Positions 8,138 to 17,190 of a DNA stretch of 64,000 nt are shown piece after piece (the first letter of the stretch is position 1; each line of letters opens with the position of its first letter). The DNA lies in assembly GCA_965215115.1 (NCBI GenBank), contig OZ244050.1, positions 4,960,001 through 5,024,000 on the forward strand, given 5' to 3'. The translations under genes were made by a program, and so were the position numbers. The notes below the pieces were generated by a model. It was not told where the DNA came from. It saw only the letters and a list, made by a program, of their open reading frames with translations, and searched no databases. Source of the stretch: CALDTK01 sp965215115. GTDB taxonomy: Bacteria; Bacteroidota; Bacteroidia; Chitinophagales; Saprospiraceae.

Positions 8138-10084
8138 TTAGATGATCTCGACCTCGAGGAGGTGCATGGGCCACTCCCAGGGCTCGAGCGCGACGTAGTT
8201 CCACTCCTGGTTCCAGTAGTAGGTCTCGCCGTTGAGCAGGTCGCGGCACCGCAGCTGGCGCGGGCCCGCGAGCCCCATCTTCCAGAACGGCATCTGGACG
8301 TAGCCGGCCTGCATGTTGTACGGGTCCCAGTTGACGATACACCACACGACGCTGGTGCCGTCGGTAGACTGCTTGACGTAGCTCTGGAGCATGGGGTTGT
8401 CCGAGCCGGAGAAGGTCACGTTGAAGGTCTCCTGGAGGGCCTTGTGTGCCCGCCGTGCCTCGTTGAGGCGGGTCATGAAGTCGGTCAGGCGGTTGCGGGC
8501 GTTCCAGTCGTAGTGCCGGAGCTCGTACTTCTCCGAGTTGTGGTACTCGTCCTTGCCGGTGTCGGCGCCGGCGTTCTCCATGAACTCGTAGGCCGGTCCG
8601 TACACGCCGAAGTTGCTCGACAGGGTAGCGGCGAGCGCGAGGCGGAGCATGAAGGGCCCCTCGCCCTGCCCCATCAGTTCGTGGGGGAGGATGTCGGGGG
8701 TGTTCGGCCAGAAGTTCGGCCGCATGATCTCGCGGCTGTCGCCGGTACTCAGCTCCTCGACGTAGGTCCGCATCGCGGTGGGGTCCTTGCGCCACACGAA
8801 GTAGGAGTAGCTCTGCGTGTAGCCGACCTTCGCGAGCTCGAGCATGACGGCCGGGCGCGTGAAGGCCTCGGCGAGGAAGATCAGGTCGGGGTCGACGGCC
8901 TTGGCCTTGGCGATGAGCCACTCCCAGAACCGGAACGCCTTCGTGTGGGGGTTGTCGACGCGGAAGACCTTGACGCCGAGTTCGTTCCAGAACAGCACCA
9001 CGTCGAGGAGCGCCTCCCAGAGGTTCTCCCAGTCCTCGGACTCGAAGTTGATCGGGACGATGTCCTGGTACTTCTTCGGCGGGTTCTCGGCGTAGGCGAT
9101 CGTGCCGTCGGGACGCCACACGAACCAACTCGGGTGCTCCTCGACCCAGGGGTGGTCCGGGGCGCACTGGAACGCGAGGTCGAGGGCGACCTCGATGTCG
9201 TAGTCGCGCTTGGCGACCGCGACCAAGTTCCGGTAGTCCTCGATGGTCCCGAGCTCCGGCGCGACGGCCTTGTGACCGCCGTGCTTCGAGCCGATGGCCC
9301 AGGGGCTCCCGGGCTCGCCTTCTTGCGCGGTGACGGCGTTGTTCTTGCCCTTGCGGTTGAGCTCACCGACGGGGTGGATCGGCGGCATGTACAGCACGTC
9401 GAACCCCATCTCCGCGACGCGCGGCAGCAGACCGACGACGTCGTTGAGCGTACCCGGGCGATCGGGGTCCGGGCTCGCCGAGCGCGGGAACAGCTCGTAC
9501 CAGGCGCTGAAGAGCTCCCTCTGCCGGCCGACCCACACGAGTAAGTTGTTGTCGTACACCGTCACGAACTGCCTCACGGGGTAGGTGTCCACGGTTTTGG
9601 CGAAAGCCTCACCCCTGGCCGTACGCAGCGCCTCCTCGTAGGCACCCTCGTCGGCGAAGAGTTCGGCGAGCCGCTTCAGCTCTGTGGCACCGGCCCCGTC
9701 GGCGTCCTTGGCGGCCTGCTCGAGCCAGTGCGCACCGATCTTCAGCTCGACGGACATCTCCTGGCCGGCGTCGGCCTTCTTGACGAAACCGGCGTGCCAG
9801 TGGATGAGCTGGTCGACCCAGCCCTCGAGTTCGTACTTGTAGTGCCCGCGCTCGGTGACGTCGAACGAGCCGACGTAGCGGTCGTTGCCGAGCTCCGTCA
9901 TCCAGGCCGTCGCCCAGTCGGCGGCGTCGAGGTGCTTGTAGCGAATCGCGACGCGGATGTGGTCGTGGCCGTCCCCGAAGGCTACGCACTTGACCTCGAC
10001 CCGCTCGCCGACGACGCGCTTGACGGGGTAGCGCCCGCCCTCGATCTCGGGGGTGACGGAGTGGATGATGACGCGTTGACGCAT
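8138..10084 (-). CDS. glgE: Alpha-1,4-glucan:maltose-1-phosphate maltosyltransferase (GH13_3)
   Basis: 648 residues, normal length. GlgE transfers maltose from maltose-1-phosphate to the non-reducing end of alpha-1,4-glucans. Domain order: N-terminal beta domain (to about 110), helical insert, catalytic barrel from about 180 (LYMPPIHPVGE), predicted nucleophile Asp377 in FRVDNPHTK, acid/base Glu406 in FLAEAFTRP, then a C-terminal beta domain. A partner maltokinase/TreS is not in the window. One minihairpin repeat copy falls in the codons of GEAFAKTVD (about residue 160). Confidence 0.93.
   Translation of the reverse strand: MRQRVIIHSVTPEIEGGRYPVKRVVGERVEVKCVAFGDGHDHIRVAIRYKHLDAADWATAWMTELGNDRYVGSFDVTERGHYKYELEGWVDQLIHWHAGFVKKADAGQEMSVELKIGAHWLEQAAKDADGAGATELKRLAELFADEGAYEEALRTARGEAFAKTVDTYPVRQFVTVYDNNLLVWVGRQRELFSAWYELFPRSASPDPDRPGTLNDVVGLLPRVAEMGFDVLYMPPIHPVGELNRKGKNNAVTAQEGEPGSPWAIGSKHGGHKAVAPELGTIEDYRNLVAVAKRDYDIEVALDLAFQCAPDHPWVEEHPSWFVWRPDGTIAYAENPPKKYQDIVPINFESEDWENLWEALLDVVLFWNELGVKVFRVDNPHTKAFRFWEWLIAKAKAVDPDLIFLAEAFTRPAVMLELAKVGYTQSYSYFVWRKDPTAMRTYVEELSTGDSREIMRPNFWPNTPDILPHELMGQGEGPFMLRLALAATLSSNFGVYGPAYEFMENAGADTGKDEYHNSEKYELRHYDWNARNRLTDFMTRLNEARRAHKALQETFNVTFSGSDNPMLQSYVKQSTDGTSVVWCIVNWDPYNMQAGYVQMPFWKMGLAGPRQLRCRDLLNGETYYWNQEWNYVALEPWEWPMHLLEVEII
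9595..9608 (+). repeat. TTTT-minihairpin repeat, copy 5
   Basis: Consensus. In glgE, antisense. Confidence 0.9.
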
Positions 10085-10144
10085 AGGGGTAGCTGAGGTG
10101 AGAAAGGCCGCAAAGTAGGGCGCACTTTATTCGCGGAGCCGCCT

Positions 10145-10152
10145 TACCCTTA
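10145..10152 (+). promoter_or_regulatory. Candidate -7 box (TACCCTTA)
   Basis: Ends 6 bases before the ATG at 10159 of the metallophosphoesterase; the spacing suggests a very short or absent leader. Confidence 0.4.
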
Positions 10153-10158
10153 CATCGT

Positions 10159-10899
10159 ATGCTGATTTCCCTCATTTCCGACCCCCACATCGCCCCCTCG
10201 CCCGAGGACTCCTTCGGCGTCGACACCCAGACCAACTTCGCCCGCGTCATCGCGCGCCTGCGCGAACTCGGCCCGGACCACGTCGTCCTCATGGGCGACT
10301 ACTCCCTGCGCGAACCCCGCGCCCAGGACGTGGAGTGGGTCGCGTCCCGGGCGCAGCTCGCCGACGCGCCGGTGTGCGCGATCGTCGGCAACCACGACGA
10401 CGCGCTCCAGGTCGCGCACGCCTTCAAGTGCGGCCCCTCCCTGGTCGGCAACCAACTCTACTACCGCCAGGACCTCGGCAACGACCGCGCGCTGTTCCTC
10501 GACACCGCCGCCGGCTACCTCGACACCGAGCAGGTCGACTGGCTCCGCCTCGAGGTCAGGGCCGCCAAACGCCGCGTGCTGGTCTTCATGCACCACCCCC
10601 CGGTCGAGATGGGGGTCAAGTTCATGGACGAGAAGTACAGCTTCAGCGACGCCGACGAGGCGGTCTACAACGCGCTGTTCGCGGGGCCAGTCCCGGTGCA
10701 CGTGTTCTGCGGCCACTACCACACGGCGCGCACGACGCAGATCGGGATCCACAGCGTAGACCTCTGCCCGAGCACCTACTTCCAGATCGACCCCGGGAAG
10801 TCGGACTTCGCCATCTCGCACACGATGCCAGGCATACGCCACGTCGAGTTGCTCGCCGACCAGGTCCGGACGTGGATCGAGTTCCTCCCCACGCAGTAG
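10159..10899 (+). CDS. Calcineurin-like metallophosphoesterase
   Basis: 246 residues, no signal peptide, so cytoplasmic. All metal-site motifs of the family are present in order: SDPHI (residues 7-11), LMGDYS (about 45), GNHDD (about 77), MHHPP (about 150) and CGHYH (about 190). The layout resembles the CpdA/ICC class of cyclic-nucleotide phosphodiesterases, and a cyclase and a cNMP-binding protein lie within 4 kb, so a cAMP phosphodiesterase role is possible but not demonstrated. Divergent from glgE. Confidence 0.85.
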   Translation: MLISLISDPHIAPSPEDSFGVDTQTNFARVIARLRELGPDHVVLMGDYSLREPRAQDVEWVASRAQLADAPVCAIVGNHDDALQVAHAFKCGPSLVGNQLYYRQDLGNDRALFLDTAAGYLDTEQVDWLRLEVRAAKRRVLVFMHHPPVEMGVKFMDEKYSFSDADEAVYNALFAGPVPVHVFCGHYHTARTTQIGIHSVDLCPSTYFQIDPGKSDFAISHTMPGIRHVELLADQVRTWIEFLPTQ

Positions 10900-10910
10900 T
10901 CGCGTGGCGA

Positions 10911-11600
10911 CTAGGCGTGAGCCGTCACGCCGACCTGGGCACAGTCGTCCCGCACGGGGCAGGTGCTACACTTCGGCCGTGTGCTCACGCAGGTGTTTTT
11001 GCCGAAAGGCATCAACACACGGTTCACGTCGACCCACAGCCCGCGGGGCACGATCGGCTCCAGGGCCTTTAGGGTCTTCTCCGGCGTATTAGTCCTGACC
11101 AGGCCCCAGCGATTCACCACCCGGTGCACGTGGACATCCACGCTGATGGCCGGGACCGCGAGCGCCACGCCCAGGGCGAGGTTGGCACACTTCGGGCCGA
11201 CGCCCCGGAAGGCCGTCAGCTGCGGGAAGGTGGCGGGCGTGACCCCGTCGTACTCCTCGACGATCGCCCGGCTCAACGACAGAATCGTATCGGCCTTCTG
11301 CCCCGGGTAGGTGCACTTGTGGATTAGCTCCACGAGTTCCTCGCGGTCTAGTTCGAGCATCGCACGCGGCGTACGGGCCCTCGCGAAGAGCGCGACGCTC
11401 GCCGGGTAGCTCGTCTCGTCGTAGGTCCTGATGCTGAGTACGCAACTCACCAGTTGCTCGTAGAGCGACGCGTAGCCCGCCTGCGCGAGCCCGAACATCG
11501 CCGCGGGCGGGAAGGCGGCATTGTGGTCGGCGATCGCGGCGAACATCCTCGGGAGGTCGAAGCGGGGCGCGGGTGCGGCGGCGGGCGTGACGGTGGCCAT
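10911..11600 (-). CDS. nth: Endonuclease III-like DNA glycosylase
   Basis: 229 residues from the ATG at 11600 (a second ATG at 11639 would add 13 residues). It removes oxidised pyrimidines in base-excision repair. Helix-hairpin-helix LTAFRGVGPKCAN carries the catalytic Lys, and SVDVHVHRVVNRWGL the catalytic Asp. The C-terminal iron-sulfur loop is intact: C-x6-C-x2-C-x5-C (CVSTRPKCSTCPVRDDC). A minihairpin repeat copy overlaps the codons MPFGKNTC just before the cluster. Confidence 0.9.
   Translation of the reverse strand: MATVTPAAAPAPRFDLPRMFAAIADHNAAFPPAAMFGLAQAGYASLYEQLVSCVLSIRTYDETSYPASVALFARARTPRAMLELDREELVELIHKCTYPGQKADTILSLSRAIVEEYDGVTPATFPQLTAFRGVGPKCANLALGVALAVPAISVDVHVHRVVNRWGLVRTNTPEKTLKALEPIVPRGLWVDVNRVLMPFGKNTCVSTRPKCSTCPVRDDCAQVGVTAHA
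10997..11010 (+). repeat. TTTT-minihairpin repeat, copy 6
   Basis: Stem GCC/GGC, loop GAAA. In nth, antisense. Confidence 0.9.
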
Positions 11601-11641
11601 GCCGGGGGCAACGCGGAGCCGCGTCGGCGTGTGCGCCATGC

Positions 11642-11655
11642 GCCTTTCGGCAAAA
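11642..11655 (-). repeat. TTTT-minihairpin repeat, copy 7
   Basis: Stem GCC/GGC, loop GAAA. Intergenic between divergent nth and the cNMP/TrxR-like gene. Confidence 0.9.
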
Positions 11656-11685
11656 CAATGCAAGGCCCCCAGGCGCTGTTTGGCT

Positions 11686-13350
11686 ATGGCTAAGCCGCAG
11701 GCTAGTACCCAGATCAATTCGGCCCCCGAGGGCGAGCACCGCAGCGCCCTCGAACTGGCGGCTTGGCCGGAGGTGAGCCAGCTGGTCCGCGACGCCTTCG
11801 AGTCCGTCGGACACCGCATGTCGTTCGAGAAGGGCCACTGCTTCTTCGAGGTCGGGGACGAGAACTCGAGGTTCATCTTCATCGAGGAGGGCGAGGTCGA
11901 CGTGCTCGACCGCCTCGACGACCACGTCGTCGGCCGCGTCGGCGCGGATGCCTTCGTCGGTGAGCTCGGCCTGCTCATGGGCCAGAAGACCTTCCTCGCC
12001 GCCGAGGCCCACACCGCCGGCAAGGCGATGATCATCTCGCGCGACGAGCTCCTGACCCTCGTCCAGACCGTGCCCGAGGTGGCCGACTGCATCGTCGGGG
12101 CCTTCGCGGCGCGGCGTAAGATGCTCATCGAGCGCGGCGAGGGCGGCCTCACGATCGTCGGCTCGGACGACGACCCGGTGACGGTGCGCCTCCTGGAGTT
12201 CACGGGCCGCAACGGCATCCCCGCGCGCTTCATCGACCGCGACGACGACGAGGAAGGCGAGTTGAGCGACTTGCGTCAAAACTGTGACCTCCCCGCCGAC
12301 GGCACCGCCGTGATCACCGCCCGCGGCAAGGTGCTCGTCGACCCGGACCCGTGCGTACTGGCCACCCGCCTCGGGCTGGACCTCGGGGTCGCCGCCGATG
12401 ACCTCTTCGACGTCGCCATCGTCGGCGCCGGGCCCGCGGGGCTCGCGGCCGCGGTGTACGCCGCGTCCGAAGGCCTCCGCACCGTCATCGTCGAGGACAC
12501 CGCCATCGGCGGCCAGGCCGGCACGAGCTCACGGATCGAGAACTACCTCGGCTTCCCCGGCGGCATCTCCGGCGGGGACCTGGCCTTCCGGGCGCAGGTC
12601 CAGGCCATCAAGTTCGGCGCCGCCATCGCGGCCCCGCGGCGGGCCACCGCCCTCCTCGAGGACGGGGACCACTGGTGCCTGCGCCTCGAGAACGACGAGA
12701 GCATCAGCTGCCGCGCCGTGATCCTCGCGTGCGGGGTGCAGTGGCGCAAGCTCAACCTCGACCGCCGCACCGAGTTCGAGGGCCGCGGCATCTACTACGC
12801 CGCCACCGAGCTCGAGGCCCGCTTCTGCCGCGACACCAACGCCATCATCGTCGGCGGCGGCAACTCGGCCGGGCAGGCGGCAATGTTCATGAGCCGGTAC
12901 GCGTCCTGCACCTTCGTCGTGATCCGCGGCGAGGGCCTCGCCGAGACCATGAGCTCCTACCTCAGCGAACGGATCCACTCGGACGAGCGGATCCAGCTCG
13001 TGACCCAGACCGAGGTCGACGCCCTGTGTGGCGACGACCACCTCGAGGAGGTGGTGCTCCGCAACAACGCGACGGGCGAGCGGCAGCCCATCAAGTGCCG
13101 CGCGCTCTTCAGCATGATCGGCGCGGAGCCGAACACGCACTGGCTCGCCGACGCCCTCGCGCTCGACGACCACGGCTTCATCAAGACCGGCCACGAGGTC
13201 GGGGCGCACGGGATGAGCACGAGCGCCCCGGGGGTATTCGCCGTCGGGGACGTCCGCGCGCAGAGCATCAAGCGCGTCGCGAGCGCGGTCGGCGAGGGGA
13301 GCGTGGTCGTGAGCGCGGTCCACGGCTACCTGGGCGATTTGCCGAGTTGA
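11686..13350 (+). CDS. cNMP-binding domain fused to a thioredoxin-reductase-like FAD oxidoreductase lacking CxxC
   Basis: 554 residues from the ATG at 11686. Residues about 40-150 form a CRP/cNMP-binding domain (FFEVGDENSRFIFIEEGEVDVLD, GELGLLMG). A small thioredoxin-fold-like linker (about 165-230) follows, then a TrxB-like FAD/NAD module (DVAIVGAGPAGLAAAVYA, GGQAGTSSRIENYLGFP, IIVGGGNSAGQAA, GVFAVGD). The redox CxxC of true TrxB (CATC) reads AATE here, so it cannot reduce thioredoxin in the usual way. The next gene, 14 bases on, is a class III cyclase, which suggests a cAMP-gated redox switch. Divergent from nth. Confidence 0.88.
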   Translation: MAKPQASTQINSAPEGEHRSALELAAWPEVSQLVRDAFESVGHRMSFEKGHCFFEVGDENSRFIFIEEGEVDVLDRLDDHVVGRVGADAFVGELGLLMGQKTFLAAEAHTAGKAMIISRDELLTLVQTVPEVADCIVGAFAARRKMLIERGEGGLTIVGSDDDPVTVRLLEFTGRNGIPARFIDRDDDEEGELSDLRQNCDLPADGTAVITARGKVLVDPDPCVLATRLGLDLGVAADDLFDVAIVGAGPAGLAAAVYAASEGLRTVIVEDTAIGGQAGTSSRIENYLGFPGGISGGDLAFRAQVQAIKFGAAIAAPRRATALLEDGDHWCLRLENDESISCRAVILACGVQWRKLNLDRRTEFEGRGIYYAATELEARFCRDTNAIIVGGGNSAGQAAMFMSRYASCTFVVIRGEGLAETMSSYLSERIHSDERIQLVTQTEVDALCGDDHLEEVVLRNNATGERQPIKCRALFSMIGAEPNTHWLADALALDDHGFIKTGHEVGAHGMSTSAPGVFAVGDVRAQSIKRVASAVGEGSVVVSAVHGYLGDLPS

Positions 13351-13364
13351 GGCGTTAGTCCCAC

Positions 13365-14456
13365 ATGGAGACCCTCGCGACCCCAACCGCAGCCCCGCAG
13401 GCAATCCAGCGCCGTGACCACCGCAAGCGCGCGCGACGGCTCTGGCCGGGGCTCTTCGTCGCCTGGACGCTGGCCACCTTCGCCGCCAATCGCACGGCGA
13501 GCGTTAACACGGGCGCGCTTCAGTTCGACGAGGCCGTCACGTCCCTCATCATCGGCGCCATCACGGCCTACATCATGGCCGCCGTCGAGACGCGCCCGCT
13601 GTCGCACCGCGTCCGCCGCTCGGGTCGCGGCGGTGACCTTCTGCTACGAACCTTACTGTACGGCGGCGTGGCTTTGCTCACCGTCACGATCAGCTACTAC
13701 ACGCTCCAGCTGCTGTTCCCGGTCACCTTCCGCGCCGTGTCCCGCCCGCCGCTGCTCGACATCCTGACCTATTCCAAGTTCTGGATCTTCATCGGCCTGC
13801 TGCTGCTGGCGAGCCTGGCGATCAACTTCTTCCTCCACCTCCGCCTCGTCGTCGGGGCACCGCACCTCCGGGCGCTCTTCTTCGGGCGCTACCGCGAGCC
13901 CGTGTTGGAGCGGCGGGTGTTCGTCTTCATCGACCTCGTCGACTCGACCGCCATCGCGCAGGAGGTCGGCGCCCTACAGTTTACGCACTTCAAGCACGAC
14001 TTCTTTTCCGACCTGTCCGACGCCGTGCTCGACACCGACGGGCAGATCATCCAGTACGTCGGCGACGAGGTGATGCTCAGCTGGCGCGAGGAGGAGGCCC
14101 GGGCCACGGGCGGTCCGCTCAATTTCCTTAGGCTCGCGCGCGAGCGCCTGGAGGCACGCGAGCACCACTACCTGCAGGCCTACGGCTTCACGCCCCGCTT
14201 CCGCACCGGCGTCCACGCCGGACAGGTAGTCGTGGCCGAGGTCGGGGACATCCGCCGCGACATCGTCTACTCGGGAGATGTCGTCAATACGGCCGCACGC
14301 CTCCTGCAGGCCTGCCGCCCGAGCGGCGTCACGCTGCTCATCTCCAGGGAGGCACACGATTTAATGCCGGAGGCCTTTCGGCAAAACTTCCGACCCCGGG
14401 AGGCGATCGAGTTGCGGGGCAGGGCCCGGCCGCTGAACGTACTGTGCGAGTGCTAG
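13365..14456 (+). CDS. Membrane class III adenylate/guanylate cyclase
   Basis: 363 residues. The N-terminal half has about four hydrophobic segments (residues 25-165); the C-terminal half is a class III nucleotidyl cyclase domain with metal-site FIDLVDST (about 185), YVGDEVMLSW (about 225) and YSGDVVNTAARL (about 300). It converts ATP (or GTP) to the cyclic nucleotide at the inner membrane face. It directly follows the cNMP-binding oxidoreductase, so the product is probably sensed by that neighbour. A minihairpin repeat copy encodes AFRQN near the C-terminus. Confidence 0.88.
   Translation: METLATPTAAPQAIQRRDHRKRARRLWPGLFVAWTLATFAANRTASVNTGALQFDEAVTSLIIGAITAYIMAAVETRPLSHRVRRSGRGGDLLLRTLLYGGVALLTVTISYYTLQLLFPVTFRAVSRPPLLDILTYSKFWIFIGLLLLASLAINFFLHLRLVVGAPHLRALFFGRYREPVLERRVFVFIDLVDSTAIAQEVGALQFTHFKHDFFSDLSDAVLDTDGQIIQYVGDEVMLSWREEEARATGGPLNFLRLARERLEAREHHYLQAYGFTPRFRTGVHAGQVVVAEVGDIRRDIVYSGDVVNTAARLLQACRPSGVTLLISREAHDLMPEAFRQNFRPREAIELRGRARPLNVLCEC
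14374..14387 (-). repeat. TTTT-minihairpin repeat, copy 8
   Basis: Stem GCC/GGC, loop GAAA. In the cyclase gene, antisense. Confidence 0.9.
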
Positions 14457-14481
14457 CCTCGTGCCTCGCGGCGGCCCTACC

Positions 14482-14826
14482 CTACCGGGCCCGCTTGGTG
14501 CGCCCGGGCCAGAGTCCGCGGAGGGCTGCGCGCAGCTGCGTCATGAACTTCTCCGTCTCCCGCGGGGCCCCCTCGGTGTACATCTCGGGCTCGGGGGCGA
14601 GTCGGTTGCCCGTGAGCGCCATGAAGCGGTCGAGCTCCCGTTCCGGAATATATATTTTACCCCACCCGCGCCCGATGCTCGTGGCCCCCGCGTAGGCGCT
14701 GGCGTAGTACTTCTGGAGCCGGTGCGGCATTTGGGCCTTGAGCACCTTCGCGTAGGTCTGCTCGCCCTCGAGCGGCAGGTCGAAGTAAAAGACGTAGTAG
14801 TGTCGGGGGGCGGGAGTGGGCTTCAC
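14482..14826 (-). CDS. Conserved-looking hypothetical protein
   Basis: 114 residues, GTG start 3 bases after the stop of the YHS lipoprotein gene, so cotranscribed with it. Soluble, starts with HYYVFYFDLPLEGEQTY and ends in a basic tail. No family is recognised. Confidence 0.6.
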   Translation of the reverse strand: MKPTPAPRHYYVFYFDLPLEGEQTYAKVLKAQMPHRLQKYYASAYAGATSIGRGWGKIYIPERELDRFMALTGNRLAPEPEMYTEGAPRETEKFMTQLRAALRGLWPGRTKRAR

Positions 14827-14829
14827 AAC

Positions 14830-15216
14830 TTACTCCTCCAGGGCCGCGAGGTACTTCTCCGGATCGGCCGCGAAGCGCGATTTACACGCCTCGGAGCAGA
14901 AGCCGAAGGTCACGTCCTCGAAGGTGGCGCGGACCTGCGCGTCCTGGGCCACCTTCATCTGGCAAACGGGGTCGATGTAGCCGGTCACCGCGTCGATGGC
15001 GGGACCGGCCACGGTGGCGGCGGCAGTACCGGCGGCGGCGCTCGGGGTCGCGGGCGCCGTCACGGCGTCGGTCGTGCCGGCGGGGTCGAGACTCTGCTCC
15101 GAGGGGGCGGCGCTCCCGGTGGCGGGGAGGTCCTCCATCGAGGTCGGGGCGTCGGTCTTGCAGGCGGCGAAGGCGAGGAGGGTAGGGAGGGCGACGAAGG
15201 TGAGTAGTCGTGACAT
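14830..15216 (-). CDS. YHS-domain lipoprotein
   Basis: 128 residues. Lipoprotein signal MSRLLTFVALPTLLAFAAC with Cys19 as the lipidation site, a low-complexity Ala/Thr/Pro linker (to about 75), then a YHS domain (DPVCQMKV ... FEDVTFGFCSEACKSRFAADPEKYLA) with the paired cysteines expected for metal binding. Probably periplasmic copper or other heavy-metal binding. Followed by a small hypothetical gene in the same operon. Confidence 0.85.
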   Translation of the reverse strand: MSRLLTFVALPTLLAFAACKTDAPTSMEDLPATGSAAPSEQSLDPAGTTDAVTAPATPSAAAGTAAATVAGPAIDAVTGYIDPVCQMKVAQDAQVRATFEDVTFGFCSEACKSRFAADPEKYLAALEE

Positions 15217-15268
15217 GTGGTGACGGTGATGGTAGATATGAGGCGAGATACGGCTAGTCCGTAAGGAT

Positions 15269-15985
15269 TTAGTTACTCGTTTGCGCGGGCCGCACTTCGA
15301 TCTTGGAGGGTAGCGTCCGGGGGTTCATGTTGACGAGGTCGACTACGAGCTTGCCGATGTCCTCGGGCTGGATCTTCCAGGCGTCCGCGTCGTCCGGGGT
15401 GTGGCCCGCGAAGTGCGTCGCGACCGAGCCCGGCATGATCGTCGAGACGCGCACGCCGTGCTCGCGGAGGTCGAGCATGACGGCCTGCGTGAAGCCGACG
15501 AGCCCAAACTTGGACGCATTGTAAGCAGCGCCCTTGGGGAAGAAGTTGGTCCCGGCCAGCGACGCGATCGTGACGAGGAAACCCTTGCTTTTCTTGAGTT
15601 CCGACAGGCTCGCCTGCACGGTGTGGAACACGCCCGTTAGGTTGATGTCGATGGTCTGCTGCCAGTCCTCGGCGCTGAGCTCCCCGATGGGCGCGAAGTG
15701 GCCTACGCCGGCGTTCGCCACGACGATGTCGATGCCGCCGAAGCGTTGCGCGGCCTGCCTGACGACCTCACGCTGCGCGGCGGCATCCCGCACGTCGCAA
15801 CTCATCCCGAGCGCCTGGCCGCTGCCGAGTTCGCCGAGCCGCGCGGCGGCCTCCCGGACCTCGTCGGCGTTGCGGGCCGTGACGACGACATTGGCGCCGA
15901 GCGTGACCAGGGCCTCGGCTACGCCGTAGCCGATGCCTTTGCTACCGCCCGTGATCAGGGCGGTCTGTTGGGAGATGTCTTTCAT
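15269..15985 (-). CDS. Short-chain dehydrogenase/reductase
   Basis: 238 residues, classical SDR: cofactor motif TGGSKGIG (about 12-19), NAG at about 90, catalytic Ser in VTIASLAG, YNASK (Tyr-x3-Lys, about 155). Nearest to FabG-type 3-oxoacyl reductases, but substrate cannot be read from sequence and no fatty-acid genes are adjacent. Confidence 0.85.
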   Translation of the reverse strand: MKDISQQTALITGGSKGIGYGVAEALVTLGANVVVTARNADEVREAAARLGELGSGQALGMSCDVRDAAAQREVVRQAAQRFGGIDIVVANAGVGHFAPIGELSAEDWQQTIDINLTGVFHTVQASLSELKKSKGFLVTIASLAGTNFFPKGAAYNASKFGLVGFTQAVMLDLREHGVRVSTIMPGSVATHFAGHTPDDADAWKIQPEDIGKLVVDLVNMNPRTLPSKIEVRPAQTSN

Positions 15986-16076
15986 ACGTGCATGCGTCTA
16001 GGACCTGTCGGCCTGTTGCTATTGCTAAGAAGGTCCCCGCGGCGCCGATGGTTGTCTGCCGGAAGCCACCGTGAAT

Positions 16077-17177
16077 CTACGCCATCGCTACCGCCCCGCG
16101 GGGCTGCGCGATGCGCCCGGAAGACGTGTCCCGCGACGCCCCCGTCACCGAACTCAGTACGTTGATCTCACCCCTGAGCCGCAGCGCCCCGAGCAGCGCG
16201 AACGCCAGCGCCTCCTTGTACTCGATCAGCGAGGTCGTCGCCTCGGCGAGTCGGTAGCCCGCCGGCAGGTTTTGGCGAAAGCCGTCCATCAGAAACGTAT
16301 TAAAGGCCCCGCCGCCGGTCACCAGGACCTCGCCACGCCCCCCGGCAGGGAGCGCGCGGGTGAGCTGCTGTACGATGTGCGCCACCGCCGTCGCCATCAG
16401 GTCACCAACCATGCTTCTGTCGGTATTTGCGGCGTTCAGCTTTCGCCAAAACGAGGGCCATACGCTCTCCTCGAACCACTCCCGACCCAGGGATTTGGGC
16501 GCGGGCTGCGCGAAGAACCGGAGGCCTTCGAGCGTGTCCAGCAAAGCAAGATCGACCCGGCCTTCGGAGGCCAGCGCGCCGCCGTCGTCATACGGGCGCC
16601 CGAGCTGCTCGGCGAGGCGGTTGAGGAGCAGGTTGCAGACCGTCACGTCCGCCGCGATACGCCGCCCGCCCCGCTCGAAGCTCAGGTTCGCGAAACCCCC
16701 GAGGTTGATGCACACCGAGGCCGCCCCGAACAGCACTCGATCAACTAGCGGCACGAGCGGCGCGCCTTGCCCCCCGAGCGACACGTCCGCGGTGCGGAAG
16801 TCGCCCACCACCCGCAGGCCCGTCAGATCGGCGAGCACCTGGGGATCGCCGACCTGCGCGGTGTAGGCCTCGGAGGGAACGTGGTGCACCGTGTGACCGT
16901 GACTCGCGACGGTGATTTCTTCAGGGTCCCCGCTCAAGAACTCACCGACGAGGCCCGCGAGGTAGACGGCGTAGTCGTGGTCCAGGCCCGCGAGTCCGCC
17001 GCGCGGGAGGTCGATGGCCCGGTCGAGCCGCTCGCGCCAGGACGCCGGGTAGGGCACCGTGCTCGCGCGCAGGATTCGGTAGTCCCAGGCGCCCCCGTCG
17101 ACCTGCAGATCGCACCGACACAAATCGACCCCGTCGAGACTCGTCCCCGACATCACCCCGAGCATAGCGTACTTCAT
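16077..17177 (-). CDS. anmK: Anhydro-N-acetylmuramic acid kinase
   Basis: 366 residues from the ATG at 17177 (the in-frame ATG at 17186 lies inside the promoter box). It hydrolyses and phosphorylates 1,6-anhydroMurNAc to MurNAc-6-phosphate in cell-wall recycling. Motifs: GVMSGTSLDGVDL, GGFANLSF, and VTGGGAFN near the C-terminus. Divergent from murQ, which uses its product. Two minihairpin repeat copies, 155 bases apart and in opposite orientation, both encode FRQN-type residues. Confidence 0.93.
   Translation of the reverse strand: MKYAMLGVMSGTSLDGVDLCRCDLQVDGGAWDYRILRASTVPYPASWRERLDRAIDLPRGGLAGLDHDYAVYLAGLVGEFLSGDPEEITVASHGHTVHHVPSEAYTAQVGDPQVLADLTGLRVVGDFRTADVSLGGQGAPLVPLVDRVLFGAASVCINLGGFANLSFERGGRRIAADVTVCNLLLNRLAEQLGRPYDDGGALASEGRVDLALLDTLEGLRFFAQPAPKSLGREWFEESVWPSFWRKLNAANTDRSMVGDLMATAVAHIVQQLTRALPAGGRGEVLVTGGGAFNTFLMDGFRQNLPAGYRLAEATTSLIEYKEALAFALLGALRLRGEINVLSSVTGASRDTSSGRIAQPRGAVAMA
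16270..16283 (+). repeat. TTTT-minihairpin repeat, copy 9
   Basis: Consensus. In anmK, antisense. Confidence 0.9.
16438..16451 (-). repeat. TTTT-minihairpin repeat, copy 10
   Basis: Stem GGC/GCT (one G-T wobble), loop GAAA. In anmK, sense. Confidence 0.8.
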
Positions 17178-17182
17178 GGTAG

Positions 17183-17190
17183 GCAAAGTA
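17183..17190 (-). promoter_or_regulatory. -7 box for anmK (TACTTTGC)
   Basis: Ends 5 bases before the anmK ATG at 17177. It overlaps the opposing murQ box by two bases, so the two divergent promoters cannot easily be used at once. Confidence 0.5.
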
